From contig NC_060114.1 of assembly GCF_021155765.1 (NCBI RefSeq), positions 3,534,001 to 3,598,000 of the forward strand: 64,000 nucleotides of DNA, read 5' to 3'. Position numbers and translations under genes: made by a program. The notes beneath the pieces were generated by a model. That model saw only the letters and a program-made list of their open reading frames with translations. It made no database searches and had not been told where the DNA came from. Source of the stretch: Diprion similis. Lineage: Eukaryota > Arthropoda > Insecta > Hymenoptera > Diprionidae. Within the stretch, counting starts at the first letter, position 1; each line of letters opens with the position of its first letter. This document shows, piece by piece, positions 11,351-22,788 of the stretch.

Positions 11351-14300
11351 GTTGTCGATGTTACATTTTCTAGCTTTGCGGTAACTTTGAACCTGTTTGT
11401 TCCGTTCACTTCTTTCAGTAGAATAAAATCTTACCAAAAAAAAAAAAGAAATAAAAAAAAAGAAAAGAAAATAGTAACAAATGCTCCGAAGGCAGACCGT
11501 GTGGTCATTTCTATTATGACATAGTCAAGTGCTAATCTGTTATCACGTAAGATTATTAGGCAGCTGGTGATAGGAGGCGAAACCGTGACTGGAGAGCTCA
11601 CATTATCGCTGAAATTATAATCGGAGTAGATTAGAGGTTTGATTAACCTTGACTCGTCAGAGGCACAGCTGGTTTATCTTGAAGGAAGTCGAAAATTCTG
11701 TATTCAAATTTAGAAATTTATACACGGCTAGAAAAAAAATGTCCCAGCAGGTCCACTAAAGTTTTTAGCTTGATTTAACAATTTTTTTTTATGTATTACT
11801 GAGTCTAAAAGAATCCTGAAAATTAGAAATTAAATGTTCATGAGACAATTTAAATGTTAAAATCACAAAAATTTGGGTTATATTCTCTAAGAGTAAAAAG
11901 AATGTAAAAAATCGGACAAATATAAAATCGATTTACTGGGACATTATGTTTAGTCAAATTTTTCTAACAGTTTATACAATCAAATTTCAGAATTAAGTCA
12001 CCAGGTCAAAATACTCGAGAACATTTCTGCACCTGTTGGCCGGATATAATTTTTACAATGTTGAAAAGAGGTTTCGATTTGCTATCACAATCGTCACTGC
12101 GCACTTCTGAGAATTTTCAAGACAGTGCGTAATCAACGCATTGTTTATCTTTACACATCATTAGTGATAATACCAATGTCAGTAAAACGTAATATTTTTC
12201 CTCAGGTATATTGAATTACAAGAAAATTATAACTATTCTAGTTTATGAAACATACGACTGTACTGTGTTAAAAATTATTATAAATTTACTGCACATTTAT
12301 TGTACAAAAGAGTTATCAAATTACGAAATCAGCTAGGTTGCAAATTTACAAATTCAGTGGAGTGTGATTGAAATTAATGTGTATTTGCCTTAAATTTACA
12401 TCGAAAATGTTTCATTTTGCTAAAATTTATAGGAAAAGCAGATGAAAGTAATTTGAATTAATTGTATTTGAATGCAGAAATTTTTTGCAGTGTAGATTTT
12501 CTCTTCACAATGTTTGGCATTTGGAATAATCATCTTCATGTTTTTCGGAATTGATTTATAAATAAACAATACATGCAACCATTTAGTGTAACGATAGTTG
12601 TCAATCCTACGATTTCCGTTCACGATTAGAAATTTTGTTCGATATGTGTTATTTATTATTATTTTTAGTATTTATTTATTAGACAGCGAAATTTTTTTAT
12701 TACAAGTAATTTCTTGCATTTTTTTTTTTTTTTTTTTCTTGTTAATCCCTAACCTAATATCACAATTCTCTTGATAAATTATTTCACAGTAAACTGAATG
12801 CTTACGCGATGTATTTAACTTCTTTCTTTTTTTTTCTTTTTTCTTGAACATTTGACTAACGTGAGATTCAGCCCCTGAAAAATATTTCGGTTAAACAGAT
12901 TTCGTGCAATCTTTCTTATAAAGTTATATAATTTTTAACACGTAAAAAGGTGAATAATTTAATTTTCAGCATCTCTACATCAAGAGTAGTTTCTGCCTGA
13001 CTTAATATATGCACAGTTTTCAGCTGTTTCCATTTTTTTTTTTAATCATAATTCAAAATCTAGATTATAAGAGTTTATTGTACTTGAACGTTTGACCCCA
13101 ACTAAAACTAATGAAAAAAATCACAAATGCCAGAAAATTTAGTATCTACACGTGTAACCACAATAAATATTATTTTGCTTGTATTACGTTTTCTTCGTAA
13201 TCTCAAAAATATTTAAAATTGCTATCTGCAACCCTCATTGCGCAAGCAGCACTTTGTTCTATTATAAAATTCCGGACTCGGCTCGCATCTGGCAGCGTGT
13301 AATTGTAACAATTCACGTCTCTCGGCGAGTGCATGGTAGCCTATAAATAAATATACCTGATGGTGAATTTTCTGGGGATGTTTATCGTCTGGCAAAATCG
13401 CCCCCGCCTAAAAACTCACGGACCTGGCGAGCGAAATTAGCTTCGCCTCGCCTCGAGGTAGATCCTTTCAACACTTTGCAGCTGGACCTTTTCCAGATGT
13501 TGTATAACACAATTGTTCCATATTTCATTGCGCAACGACCAAGCGTGACTCGAGACGTCAACGAAACTTCTCATAGAGCTGTCGACCATTGTTATTATCA
13601 GATTTTTCAAAGACGAGGAGAATATTCAAGGCGAGACGAAATAAAAATTGGCCGTCTAAGCGTCGGAAATTTGATTAATGAACGCTTTTTTTAATTTAAC
13701 ATTATTTTGTGGATTACAAACCTCAGCAAGGATTTGTGCTGGTAATTTCACTATTAATGAAATTCTGGGGCCCGAATCTTCAAGTTTCTTCTGCCAAGGT
13801 ACCGAAGTGCCAAAAACAATATTCGGGAGGTTTTTGCGGTGTGACGAACTTTCTTGCGAAAATACTTCTTCAAAGTTGGTTCAGGAAACTTGGATTCTAT
13901 CGAGTTGTATCCAGACTTTTCTTGCACTCCGGAAAAACTCAAAATGTTATCACGTTGAACAAAATTTTTTGTATATTTGTATATATATTTTCCCGAGATT
14001 TTCGAATTCTATCAGACAGTTATAAAAAAAATATTGGCACCTAAAAATTTAACTAAAATAATTTCGATTAACGTAATGTGTGTTCGTGCTTTATTTGAAA
14101 TAGAATCTGTGCAGGCGAAATCATTTTCAAAATTTTTTTAAACATGTTACAGCTGTGCGAGCTTATTTCAAATTCGCTGTGACGAAATTTCATTGTTATT
14201 TTAAATATAAGTAGGTTAATATTTTTATCGCCAAATGTAAGACATAGAAAAAAATATGAAACTCTATAGACGGAATTAATTTCCTCGCATTTCTGCACGA

Positions 14301-14999
14301 ACATTCAGCTGATTGATTGATCTTATTTTGGAAAATCAAATTATTCAACCGCAGTGAGAAAATGGTGATTGATTTTGAACTCAAGGGCGGAGAGGCCTGC
14401 ATGCCACTCTTCTCTGATAAGAATACGATCAATCGGCTACGCAAGACTACACAATGTGTTTTCGCCTTGTCTCTTGGCATCCACACGACTTGACCCGGTT
14501 ACCTTGGCTGGGTCAATAAGCTTTGGGAGCTCCGTTCCGTTGGGCACGAATCGAGGACATAGAATTGTCCCGCAGAAGAATAAACGAAGATTTTTTAATG
14601 CATTCCTCAATTGTTACTCCGAATTAATCGTATTTCATTACACGATAATCGGAGATCCCTGAAAAATCTTCAAATATTTCCCTACAAAAAGTATAAGCAG
14701 GGAAATACGCTTGAAAAATAATAAATGAAGGATCGATTATCTGACAATTACCAATGGATCAGATGATCGATGAACGATGAATGAATTTTAAGAAAATTTC
14801 AGCTAGTTTTCTAATGAAAATATTCGCCAGATGAACAAAGAAGATGAAAGAACGAGAAATCCGCAAAAACCGACAAGAGTGGGCGGAGAATTGAAGAGAA
14901 GAGCGTAGCGGAACGGATTGCAGATTCGCATATATTCGGGGAATTTGCTGCAGTAATGGCTAATGCAACACCGCAGCTGAGTATTACGTATGCCACTCG
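11351..14999. other. no gene seen
   Basis: AT-rich sequence with many T or A homopolymers. Frames of about 110 codons around 13678-14044 overlap one another in different phases and look like chance. No inverted or tandem repeats stand out. Confidence 0.45.
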
Positions 15000-15275
15000 T
15001 CTGCGGTAATTCTCATCACTGGTCCGTGGCCTGTCATCTCCGGTGCGTCGTCACTTCCTGCTTCGCACTTTATTCTCGCAATTCGTAGCCGCCTCCGAAC
15101 CGGCTTAATTTAAATTCCCCCGCACAACTCGCGGCGGTCTACGCAGCGAGTCCTTTTCCGTACTTTAGATTAACCGTCCAACCGCTACGCCATATTAGAT
15201 TTTTCGGACTACTTCCGTGTTTCGTGTATGACGTGTAACGAGGATATGAACGCTTCGTATCGGGAGTTTTCGGTG
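15000..15275 (+). promoter_or_regulatory. GC-richer island with a possible first-exon donor
   Basis: About 270 bases richer in CG than surroundings end in ATGAACGCTTCG...TTTTCG followed by GTGAGTCA at 15273. That would fit a short first exon (MNASYREFS) of an unknown transcript. Nothing downstream confirms it. Confidence 0.2.
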
Positions 15276-15299
15276 AGTCACTCAACGCCAGCAGATAGG

Positions 15300-15985
15300 C
15301 AACTGAAGCTACATAACCAAAATTTATCTATCTGAGACAATGAAAGCTACATTTTATGTTACGGGGTATTCAAAATGCAGCCACTAAAGTACTGAAGCTA
15401 CATTGCTTTAGTTCCGTAGTCGAAATTTAACTTGAGATCGGAGCTACATTTTATATTCTTATATATATTCTAAATGGACCTATTAGGGAATCAAAGCTAC
15501 ATTTTGTACTCAGACACAAACGAAATATAGCTATCGAAGGCAACCGAAGCTACATTTTGCAATGTAGCAATTTAAAAGTACGCATTCCTATATATTCGAA
15601 ATAGGCCTATTCGCGAATAAAAGCTACATTTTGTACTCAGACACAAACGAAATATAGCTATCGACGGCAACCGAAGCTACATTTTGCAATATTATAGATT
15701 TGACATAATGTACTCTTATGAATTCGAAATGGAGCTACTAAGGAATCAGAGCTACATTTTGTACTTACACTTAAACGAAATATAGCTATAGAAAGCAACC
15801 GAAGCTACATTTCGCAATGTTACAGATATAAAATAATGCAGCTGATACGTGATCGAAGCTACATTTTTGGTGTCACACATTCAAAATGTAGCTATCAAGC
15901 AATCGAAGCTGAAATGCCTTGCCCCATGCCATCTTTAAAATGTAGCTGTTGAGTAGCTGAAGCTACAGTTTGTAGTTCTTAACAC
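15300..15985 (+). repeat. degenerate tandem array, ~127-bp period built on AGCTACATTTT
   Basis: AGCTAC starts near 15345, 15396, 15442, 15495, 15548, 15622, 15675, 15749, 15803 and 15857. From 15495 on the spacing alternates 53 and 74 bases, giving a 127-base unit. Units also share CGAAATATAGCTAT and GCAACCGAAGC. The first and last units are more diverged. Confidence 0.8.
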
Positions 15986-17010
15986 CTACTTAAATTTTTT
16001 TTTTACACTAATAATGTTAATCTTGCTTTTCCTACACATGTAGAATATAGTTTCGGCTGCTTATCTGCCGGCTTTGATTTGTATACCGCAAAATCCCGTA
16101 TGACGCCACGTGGTTTCGTTTTTTTTTTTCTTTTTTTCAAATGAGTTACCGAGGTCTCAGCGAGCCAAAATATACTTTTTAAGCAGCTGTCACCGTTGAT
16201 CGGTATTTCATTGCATCACACCCGAGACTTTGTACCTCAACGCTCTGACAATAATAGATTAGCCTGTGCGTTGGTAATGAGTTGCGAGAAGCTCTTTCGA
16301 TGCTTGACTCCATTTTCAGGATAGGTGCGTAAATATATCTTTCATGCTTTCGAATTCGAAAATTCGTTATACACTATCAAACATCGCCTTAACCCGATAT
16401 TCTGAATTTCATACAATTTCTTCGCATCAGTCACCAAACCTTGTTCGTAATTTTACTTGGATATTCCTGCAAGAAAGTGGCAAAGTTATACTACAGAAAT
16501 ATTCCAGGGGTGAGAAAAACTGTGAAGAAATATTAACTGAACTATGTATCGCGCAGAACGCTGCCTCGCTAGTCGAAACTACGGTGCGCCTGAAAACTGC
16601 CAACCCGCATGCCGTCGGTGTATGCGATGTGTAAATAATAATAGCAAGTAGAGCAGGTAGCTCATAGGTGCGGCATGCTATGAATGGTGAGTCAGCGTAC
16701 AAATAGTACCTGTGTAACAGCGTGGCTCATTTTCAGAATTGAACTGCAGAGCGAGCCGTCGCTAATAAAACCGATTAGATTACGCGTCTGCGATTGTACG
16801 CGACAAGAATTACACAATTCTTTGGCAAATGGCAGACGTGCAGGAAACAGCATTCACAGGGATAAACATTTTAAATAAACAATCCCAGCTTCTGTTGTAA
16901 CTTCTTCAGCGAAATACAGAATGGCAAAGAATTATCTGAAGAGTAGGATTCACAGGTTTCAAAGTATCACGTGCACGTTTGTAATTTGGATTTCGATCCA
17001 TCATTTGACG

Positions 17011-17045
<35 letters not shown>

Positions 17046-18686
17046 ATGTTTCAAGATATGAATATATATTTTGCTTTCCTCGAAATAAAAATCTATCTGA
17101 CCAAAAGGTGCTTCATTTCATGTGGCGATTTCCCGTTTAAATAATATCTCAAGAAAGATACTCGTTCGAGTTGTTTTTTTTTTTTTTTTTTTTTTGGTTT
17201 TTTCAAGTTTTTCAAAATAATCGTTCAGTCCTGGGTTTAGTTTATTACAAATAATAATACATTTATCATGGAAGGCCTCGGAAAGCCAGATTCTGTCAGA
17301 CATTTTTGAAAAAGTTGTAAAAAAGTTCTTATTCTAAATAGACTAATTTTCATACCTTGTTCCAGGTGAAAAAAAAAATCGTGATGATTTGACTTGATTT
17401 GATAACAGTTTACATAATACATGCGGTATTCCCTGCATGAAAACAAATCATAATGGGATTCTGACGTGTACCGATAAGAGTTTGAGACACATTTTGCAAT
17501 CAATCGTTCTGCGCCATGTCATACAAGTCGTTTTATTACAGAACATGTCAGTTCGATTATACGGCATACGTGACGACCGTTATCTATGTATATATCTTCG
17601 CTCGATTTTTCGCACGATAATCGACAGCCTATCTGAGACTCTCGAGTGTTTGTAGACTGTTCTCGATCGCTTTTTATCAGTTATATACATATGTAACTAG
17701 TGTATATATGTATATTGTATAACATATTATCAATGAGTAATTTTGATAAAATTGAACAGTCAGTGGAATTCTGTTTGAATTCAACAAATATAATTGTTTA
17801 TTCGACATCAAATAATTCTCTGCTGCCATTCAAAAGAAAGTAGACGAATCCATCTGAATTGTGTTACAAATATGGTCTAAAAAAATGTCAACCTCATCAC
17901 TAAAATCAAATAACAAATAAACCAGCGTAAACGTGAGTATAAATAGAACTACAGTCGTTATTCTAACTACGGTTCATAGTTTCGAACTGGTAAGTTCCAA
18001 CTGACCGTTCCATCGAATTTGAATACTTCAAAAGCGCGGGAAATTTGAATCCTGCAAAAAAGTTTCTCGTTCAATTTACAAAAATTTAAATTTACACTAA
18101 CATTTGGAACGTTAAGCATTCTGTCAATAATAGGTGCGGTGAAATTTTACGTTACGTTAGCCTTTAGAACGCCTTTTTTTGACAGAGACAAATGTCAGAT
18201 CACGATGCCTCTGGAGTGCAGGTGTCGTAACAGAACACTTGAATTTGTCGAAGGGGATTTATTGGCGGCGGTTTCAAATTTCAAGTGGGCCTCACGCCGT
18301 CTATCAGTGGATTAATCGGATCAGCAAACAAGTGTGGCATAGAAACATGCATGTGGACAATTGACGCGTTATCACTCGAGTGATAAAGGTATTGAGTTTC
18401 CCGATGAGTGTAAGCGCCTCGTTTCTTATCGGTAACTTCTAGACGCAATAAGAAACTTTCGCGCGAGGCGCGTCATTCCTGACATGCCTTGTACAAGCGT
18501 TGCGTTTCAAGTCACGCGACACTCTGGCCATGTCATGCGGTGTTTAATGCTTTGCAAATTTTGCCAGGTTAAAACGAGGAATAAATTCAAGGAGGCTGGC
18601 TGGCTAAAAGTCAAGATTTCAATCCTTTACATTTTGAAAGGCACATTTTTCTATTCAACAAATTTGCAAAATCACAGGTGATCCAA
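15986..18686. other. no gene seen; AT microsatellite and small palindromes
   Basis: An (AT)n run of about 29 bases lies at 17013-17041 and a T run near 17175. A perfect 18-base palindrome lies at 18369-18386 and a GC-rich hairpin at 18413-18471. Reading frames here have no family resemblance. Confidence 0.45.
18369..18386. promoter_or_regulatory. perfect palindrome containing two inverted GATA sites
   Basis: TTATCACTCGAGTGATAA reads the same on both strands and places a GATA-factor core (TGATAA) on each strand six bases apart. Regulatory meaning is inference; no gene is close. Confidence 0.3.
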
Positions 18687-18900
18687 GGGCCTCTTGGAAC
18701 GTTGATTACGATTCTGGAATCAGAATTGAAAGATTCAAGATGGCGGGCTCGTTATGGCAACTATTTTAGGTTAAGTTCGCGGTTTTTCATTGAATCGTCA
18801 CAAAACTTGGTGCACGAGGGTTCTTGGGGTCGCTGGTTACGATCTTGATGTCAGAATTGCAAAGTCCAAGATAGCGGAACCAATATGGCGACTATTTTAT
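18687..18900 (+). repeat. two direct copies of a dispersed 'ATGGCGG...ATATGGC' repeat
   Basis: Two ~80-base copies (18687-18770, 18818-18900) share TTACGATCTTG/TTACGATTCTG, CAGAATTG, CAAGATGGCGG/CAAGATAGCGG and ATGGCGACTATTTTA. The same family forms the palindrome at 54714-54899. Confidence 0.6.
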
Positions 18901-20229
18901 GTTAATGATTTTGGCACACGATGACCGTCCAAAAAATCATCATATTCGTGAGATACGAGGATCTTTTCGATAATACAAAAATACAATACACAGGAATTAT
19001 GAACGAAGCTTAGATATTCTTGATACATTCTCAAATGCGGTTCTTGATCTTTTATTTGAGTTGACACCTGTTTCGCCGTTCCTCTCATTTTGGAAATTTG
19101 GCAACCGTGCGAATTTATTTATTAATTCGAAATATTCGAATTATTTTTGCTAATTGCTGCAAAGTTGTCGAAAATATATACTAGATTCGTTGGACTTTTA
19201 CTCTACAATGGCTCGTTTCATTTGGAAGATTATTTTTTGCAAATTAGCTAATGTATCGATGGATCGTTTCAAATTGCTCAAAATGGTTAGAAATCCGGTG
19301 GCTTTATTTGATTTCACTCTACAATTGTTCATTTTATTTGGAAAATTATTTTCTACAAATTTGCTCGAACTGTCTGTTTTTTATCACTTTGCATCGTTTA
19401 ATATTTATTTGTACTGTTGAATTAGCTACAGACAAAAAAATTTGCTTTAGCGACCTGTTATAAAAAATAATCTGCTGAAAAATATGTTGCAATGTAGAGT
19501 AGAAATCGAACGAACCTACTAGAAGATTTTTTTAACGATTTTAAAAACGACATTGAACGAAGTATCGATATATAATTGTAAAATTTTTGTTACAATCCGA
19601 ATTGTTCTAATGAAATTTTTGAAAATAAAATCACAGAGAGTAAAATAGCGTCACAAGATCACTGCAAAAATTTCAAAAAAAAAAAAAAAAATACTTTGGA
19701 AGCTTCAAAAATAAAATGGGGGGGGGGGGGGGGTTGTATTCATTTACGGGGAAGGAAAATGTCTGCTTCGATTACGATACAGTGAATTTTGAATTATATT
19801 TCAAAAACTCCCCACAATTCTTCGAACCTTTAATAACAATTTACTTTTTTAACGAAGTTATAATCACACCAAAACTAAAAAGTTGACCTGAAAAATTGAT
19901 CAGAACCAACGCAGTATTTCGCAGCCAAGAGGTAACAATATCATGTGTCTTATCATTGCTATGGTTTTCTCCTTACTCTCGCAACGAAATGACAAAAGAA
20001 TATTTTTGAATTGAAAATCAAGGTCAGACCAAACAGCTTCCACCAATTCATTGATAATTCTATGACCGTATAATTAATCTTAGTTCCATCCAGTGTCCTT
20101 AAGACCGCGTAATTATCCACCGACTGGCGCAATATCCGAATATCCTCAACGCACCGACTAGGCGTGGTTGTCGAGCCCGTAAAGAGACACAACACTCCCA
20201 CAGATAGAAAAACAGGAACACATGCAGAG
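18901..20229. other. no gene seen; poly-A and poly-G runs
   Basis: A 17-A run (19675-19691) is followed by a 16-G run (19718-19733). The rest is AT-rich with no supportable gene. Confidence 0.5.
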
Positions 20230-20525
20230 AACTGCAAGTAGCCAACGACCTGCGTAGAAGTGCGTCGTCGGCGTCGCGACGCCGCCGCACGGCGGAAGCG
20301 TGTTATTGCGAATATCGACCGATCCCTGGCTCCGCTCCAGGGTGTAACGTCGGCGTGCCCTCAGTTTCCCATGACCGAGGACCAGGGGGGTGGCGGAAGG
20401 GGGGTGGAAGGGATGGCTGGGTGTCGGCGAAAGCTCGCCCCTTCACGCAAAATCCCGTACCGAGCTTCCGAGCTTTCGCCGCCGCCGTCAGGCAGGAGGG
20501 AAGTCTTCTCCTCCGCTTAGTTAGT
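20230..20525 (+). promoter_or_regulatory. CpG-rich island, possible upstream arginine kinase promoter or untranslated exon
   Basis: About 300 bases with many CG dinucleotides and GTCG/CGCC repeats lie 2.2 kb upstream of the first coding exon. A TCAGT initiator-like motif lies in CCCTCAGTTTCCC near 20360. Several overlapping open frames exist on both strands here, but they follow from GC richness and none looks like a protein. It could serve the short isoform, but this is speculative. Confidence 0.3.
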
Positions 20526-20697
20526 GATAGCGTAGATACTGTAGTGTTAACATCAAAATACATCCCGGTGCATATAAAATACACACACATATATATATAT
20601 ATATATACATACAGACATATACATATATATATATACACACACGTATTCATACCTTCATTTCGACTTCAAGAACTTTACACATTATGTATTATATATC

Positions 20698-20730
<33 letters not shown>

Positions 20731-22019
20731 GTATAGATGTATATCTATATACATACAAACATGTAACAAACGTGCAGTCTGCATGCGATCGGAAATATTT
20801 CGTTTGAAACGATTTTACCATCCCAGCAACGAGAAAAATGTTTATGAATTGTGCAGGTTACTGTACTGTAGATTTATTGTTCGGATAGTTTGTTTTAAAT
20901 ACGAGTTATATGTATAATACTCGACTTAAAAAGTGGGTGAATTTTGGAAGTTTATGTGTGTATAGAGAATCGATTATCGAATTACATTTACGTTGATTTT
21001 ATATTTGAAAGTATGTTGATCGAGATTTGTGAGCATATTTTTTTGTTACGATATTGTTTGTTGAAGGCGTTTTTATTGATAATGTAAAAGGGAAATTTCT
21101 TTTTTAGATTTCATTGATCGCAATTTCTCGGAAACGAATAGAACGATTTACGTGAACTTCAGGGAGACGCGATTTTTGGGGAGTTTATTCTGTACGATGT
21201 AAGATGATTTTTTATTCCGCATCAAACGAGGGGTGTTTTTCGAGTTTAAATTTGATTGATGGTATTGTGGCAAAGTAGATATACTATCCAAGAAAATTGA
21301 CTTCAAATTTTACGTGAATCGGTTGAACCGTTTTTGAGCTATAGTGAGCACCGCGAAACATCTCACCGGGTGCAATGTTTTATTTTATTGTCAATAACAA
21401 TTAATAAGATGAAAAAAGTTGAATCAAACAAACTTGCAATCGAATTGAATATCTGAATGTCGAGATATAAATTCCCAAATCGTACACGAGACTTTAAACT
21501 GTACCCATTTTTTTTTACGGTAACCTAAAAATACAGTTTCGGGTACGAAATGAAAATTAGTTATTGTAGCTTTGTAAAAAAAGTTTAGAATATGTTGCTA
21601 TTCTTTTTGATAACTATAACTCGTACTGTATTTACTTCAAACTCTTACGATAATCAGATCTGGATGCAGTTGGTTTTATTTTATTGAAGAAACAAAGAAA
21701 TCCAATCTAACAGATATTCGATGCTGTAACGCTCAAAACATGTTCCATCGACGATTTGTGCAAATTTTTCTTATTACTGAAACGACGTGAGAAAAAGTAT
21801 CTCAACGATACTCGTTTCAACGGAATATTCTACAGTACAATAAACTGTAACAAATTGAAATTTTTCTCAGTCCACCGAGCTATTTTCTAACGAAAAACAA
21901 AAACCCTCAACTCTCGCATCGACGCACGTTTTCAAATGTAACGACAAGACGATAATCCGTTGACTAAAGATTCGAGACAAAAAACAAGTGCCAGTGTACA
22001 TGTAAAATTGTACGTATAT
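20526..22019. other. no gene seen; TA/CA microsatellites
   Basis: Alternating (CA)n and (TA)n tracts lie at 20579-20650 and 20690-20745. The sequence at about 21110-21350 (TTTCTCGGAAACGAAT, CGGTTGAACCGTTTTTGAGC) resembles a decayed dispersed repeat. Frames across the microsatellites are Tyr/Ile-rich artefacts. Confidence 0.5.
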
Positions 22020-22747
22020 ACACCTTAATTAGTTGGGGGTTCGTCGAGGGTGCAAAAAGGCCTCTCAAATTAAGGGATTTTCTCGAGTGAGTCGCTCTTA
22101 CAGATTTCTCGCACCACACCCAAAACAGGTGCTCGCTAAGGAGCGCAAAATTGCAGCAGCGGCAGCATCAACGAAGAGGAGAGGAGAGGACGAGAGGAGG
22201 AGGACCCGAAGGGCTCGATTCTCCCCTCCGAGGAGGCCGGCTTCTCGATCTGTGTAGCGAGTGTCGTGTTGTCACCAGAAACTTAATCGCGTGTTGTGTG
22301 CCGCGAGAGTGACACTTGAGATTTTTTAATCGACCATCGAATAATTTTTTCCACTTTTATACAGTACGATTCAATTCGATTTTACACCCTGCAACTCGGA
22401 GCTATCGAAGATTCGAATTTTGTTTCGTACTACTTTCGGCACAGCTGAAATCCGCTGCGATATTTTGTCCGATTTCTTCTACTCGTTCGTCGATCATTGG
22501 TGCTTAATTATAATTAACGATATTTTAGTGGAAATTCTGTGTCGGTAGTGTTGCTTGTTTACGTACATACCTATATGTAATACGTAATACGTATACGTAT
22601 ATGTATATGCACTCTCTACCTAGGCACGTCGAATATTCACCCCGCACCGAGTGACGATCGTAGATAAGGAGAAAAAATAATAATTTATAAATCTCAGTGA
22701 AAATTGTTCGTTGATCAGTTTCGTTGTTGATCATTGCAATTGTTACA
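22020..22747 (+). promoter_or_regulatory. probable promoter / 5' UTR region of the long arginine kinase isoform
   Basis: A GC-richer purine-rich block (22130-22260, AGGAGG-like runs) sits in an AT-rich setting 0.5 kb upstream of the MGGCTSK start codon. An initiator-like TCAGTG lies near 22694. The transcription start cannot be fixed by eye, so this is inferred from position and composition. Confidence 0.35.
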
Positions 22748-22788
22748 ATGGGTGGATGTACATCGAAGGATTCCGCTAGTGGAGACCC
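22748..22788 (+). CDS. Argk: arginine kinase coding exon 1 (alternative N-terminus)
   Basis: The ATG at 22748 begins [14 protein letters not shown]. The exon ends at a GTACGT donor (22789) after two bases of a Pro codon, and exon 2 supplies the third base to give ...[11 protein letters not shown]. This phase match and the absence of any competing frame support the exon. Gly2, Cys4 and Ser6 fit an N-myristoylation plus palmitoylation signal, which would place this isoform on membranes (inference). No in-frame stop lies just upstream, but the peptide before this ATG looks non-coding. Confidence 0.85.

Noticed and set aside
20303..20917. Tyr/Ile-rich frames on both strands
   Set aside because: They run through TA and CA microsatellites and are compositional artefacts.
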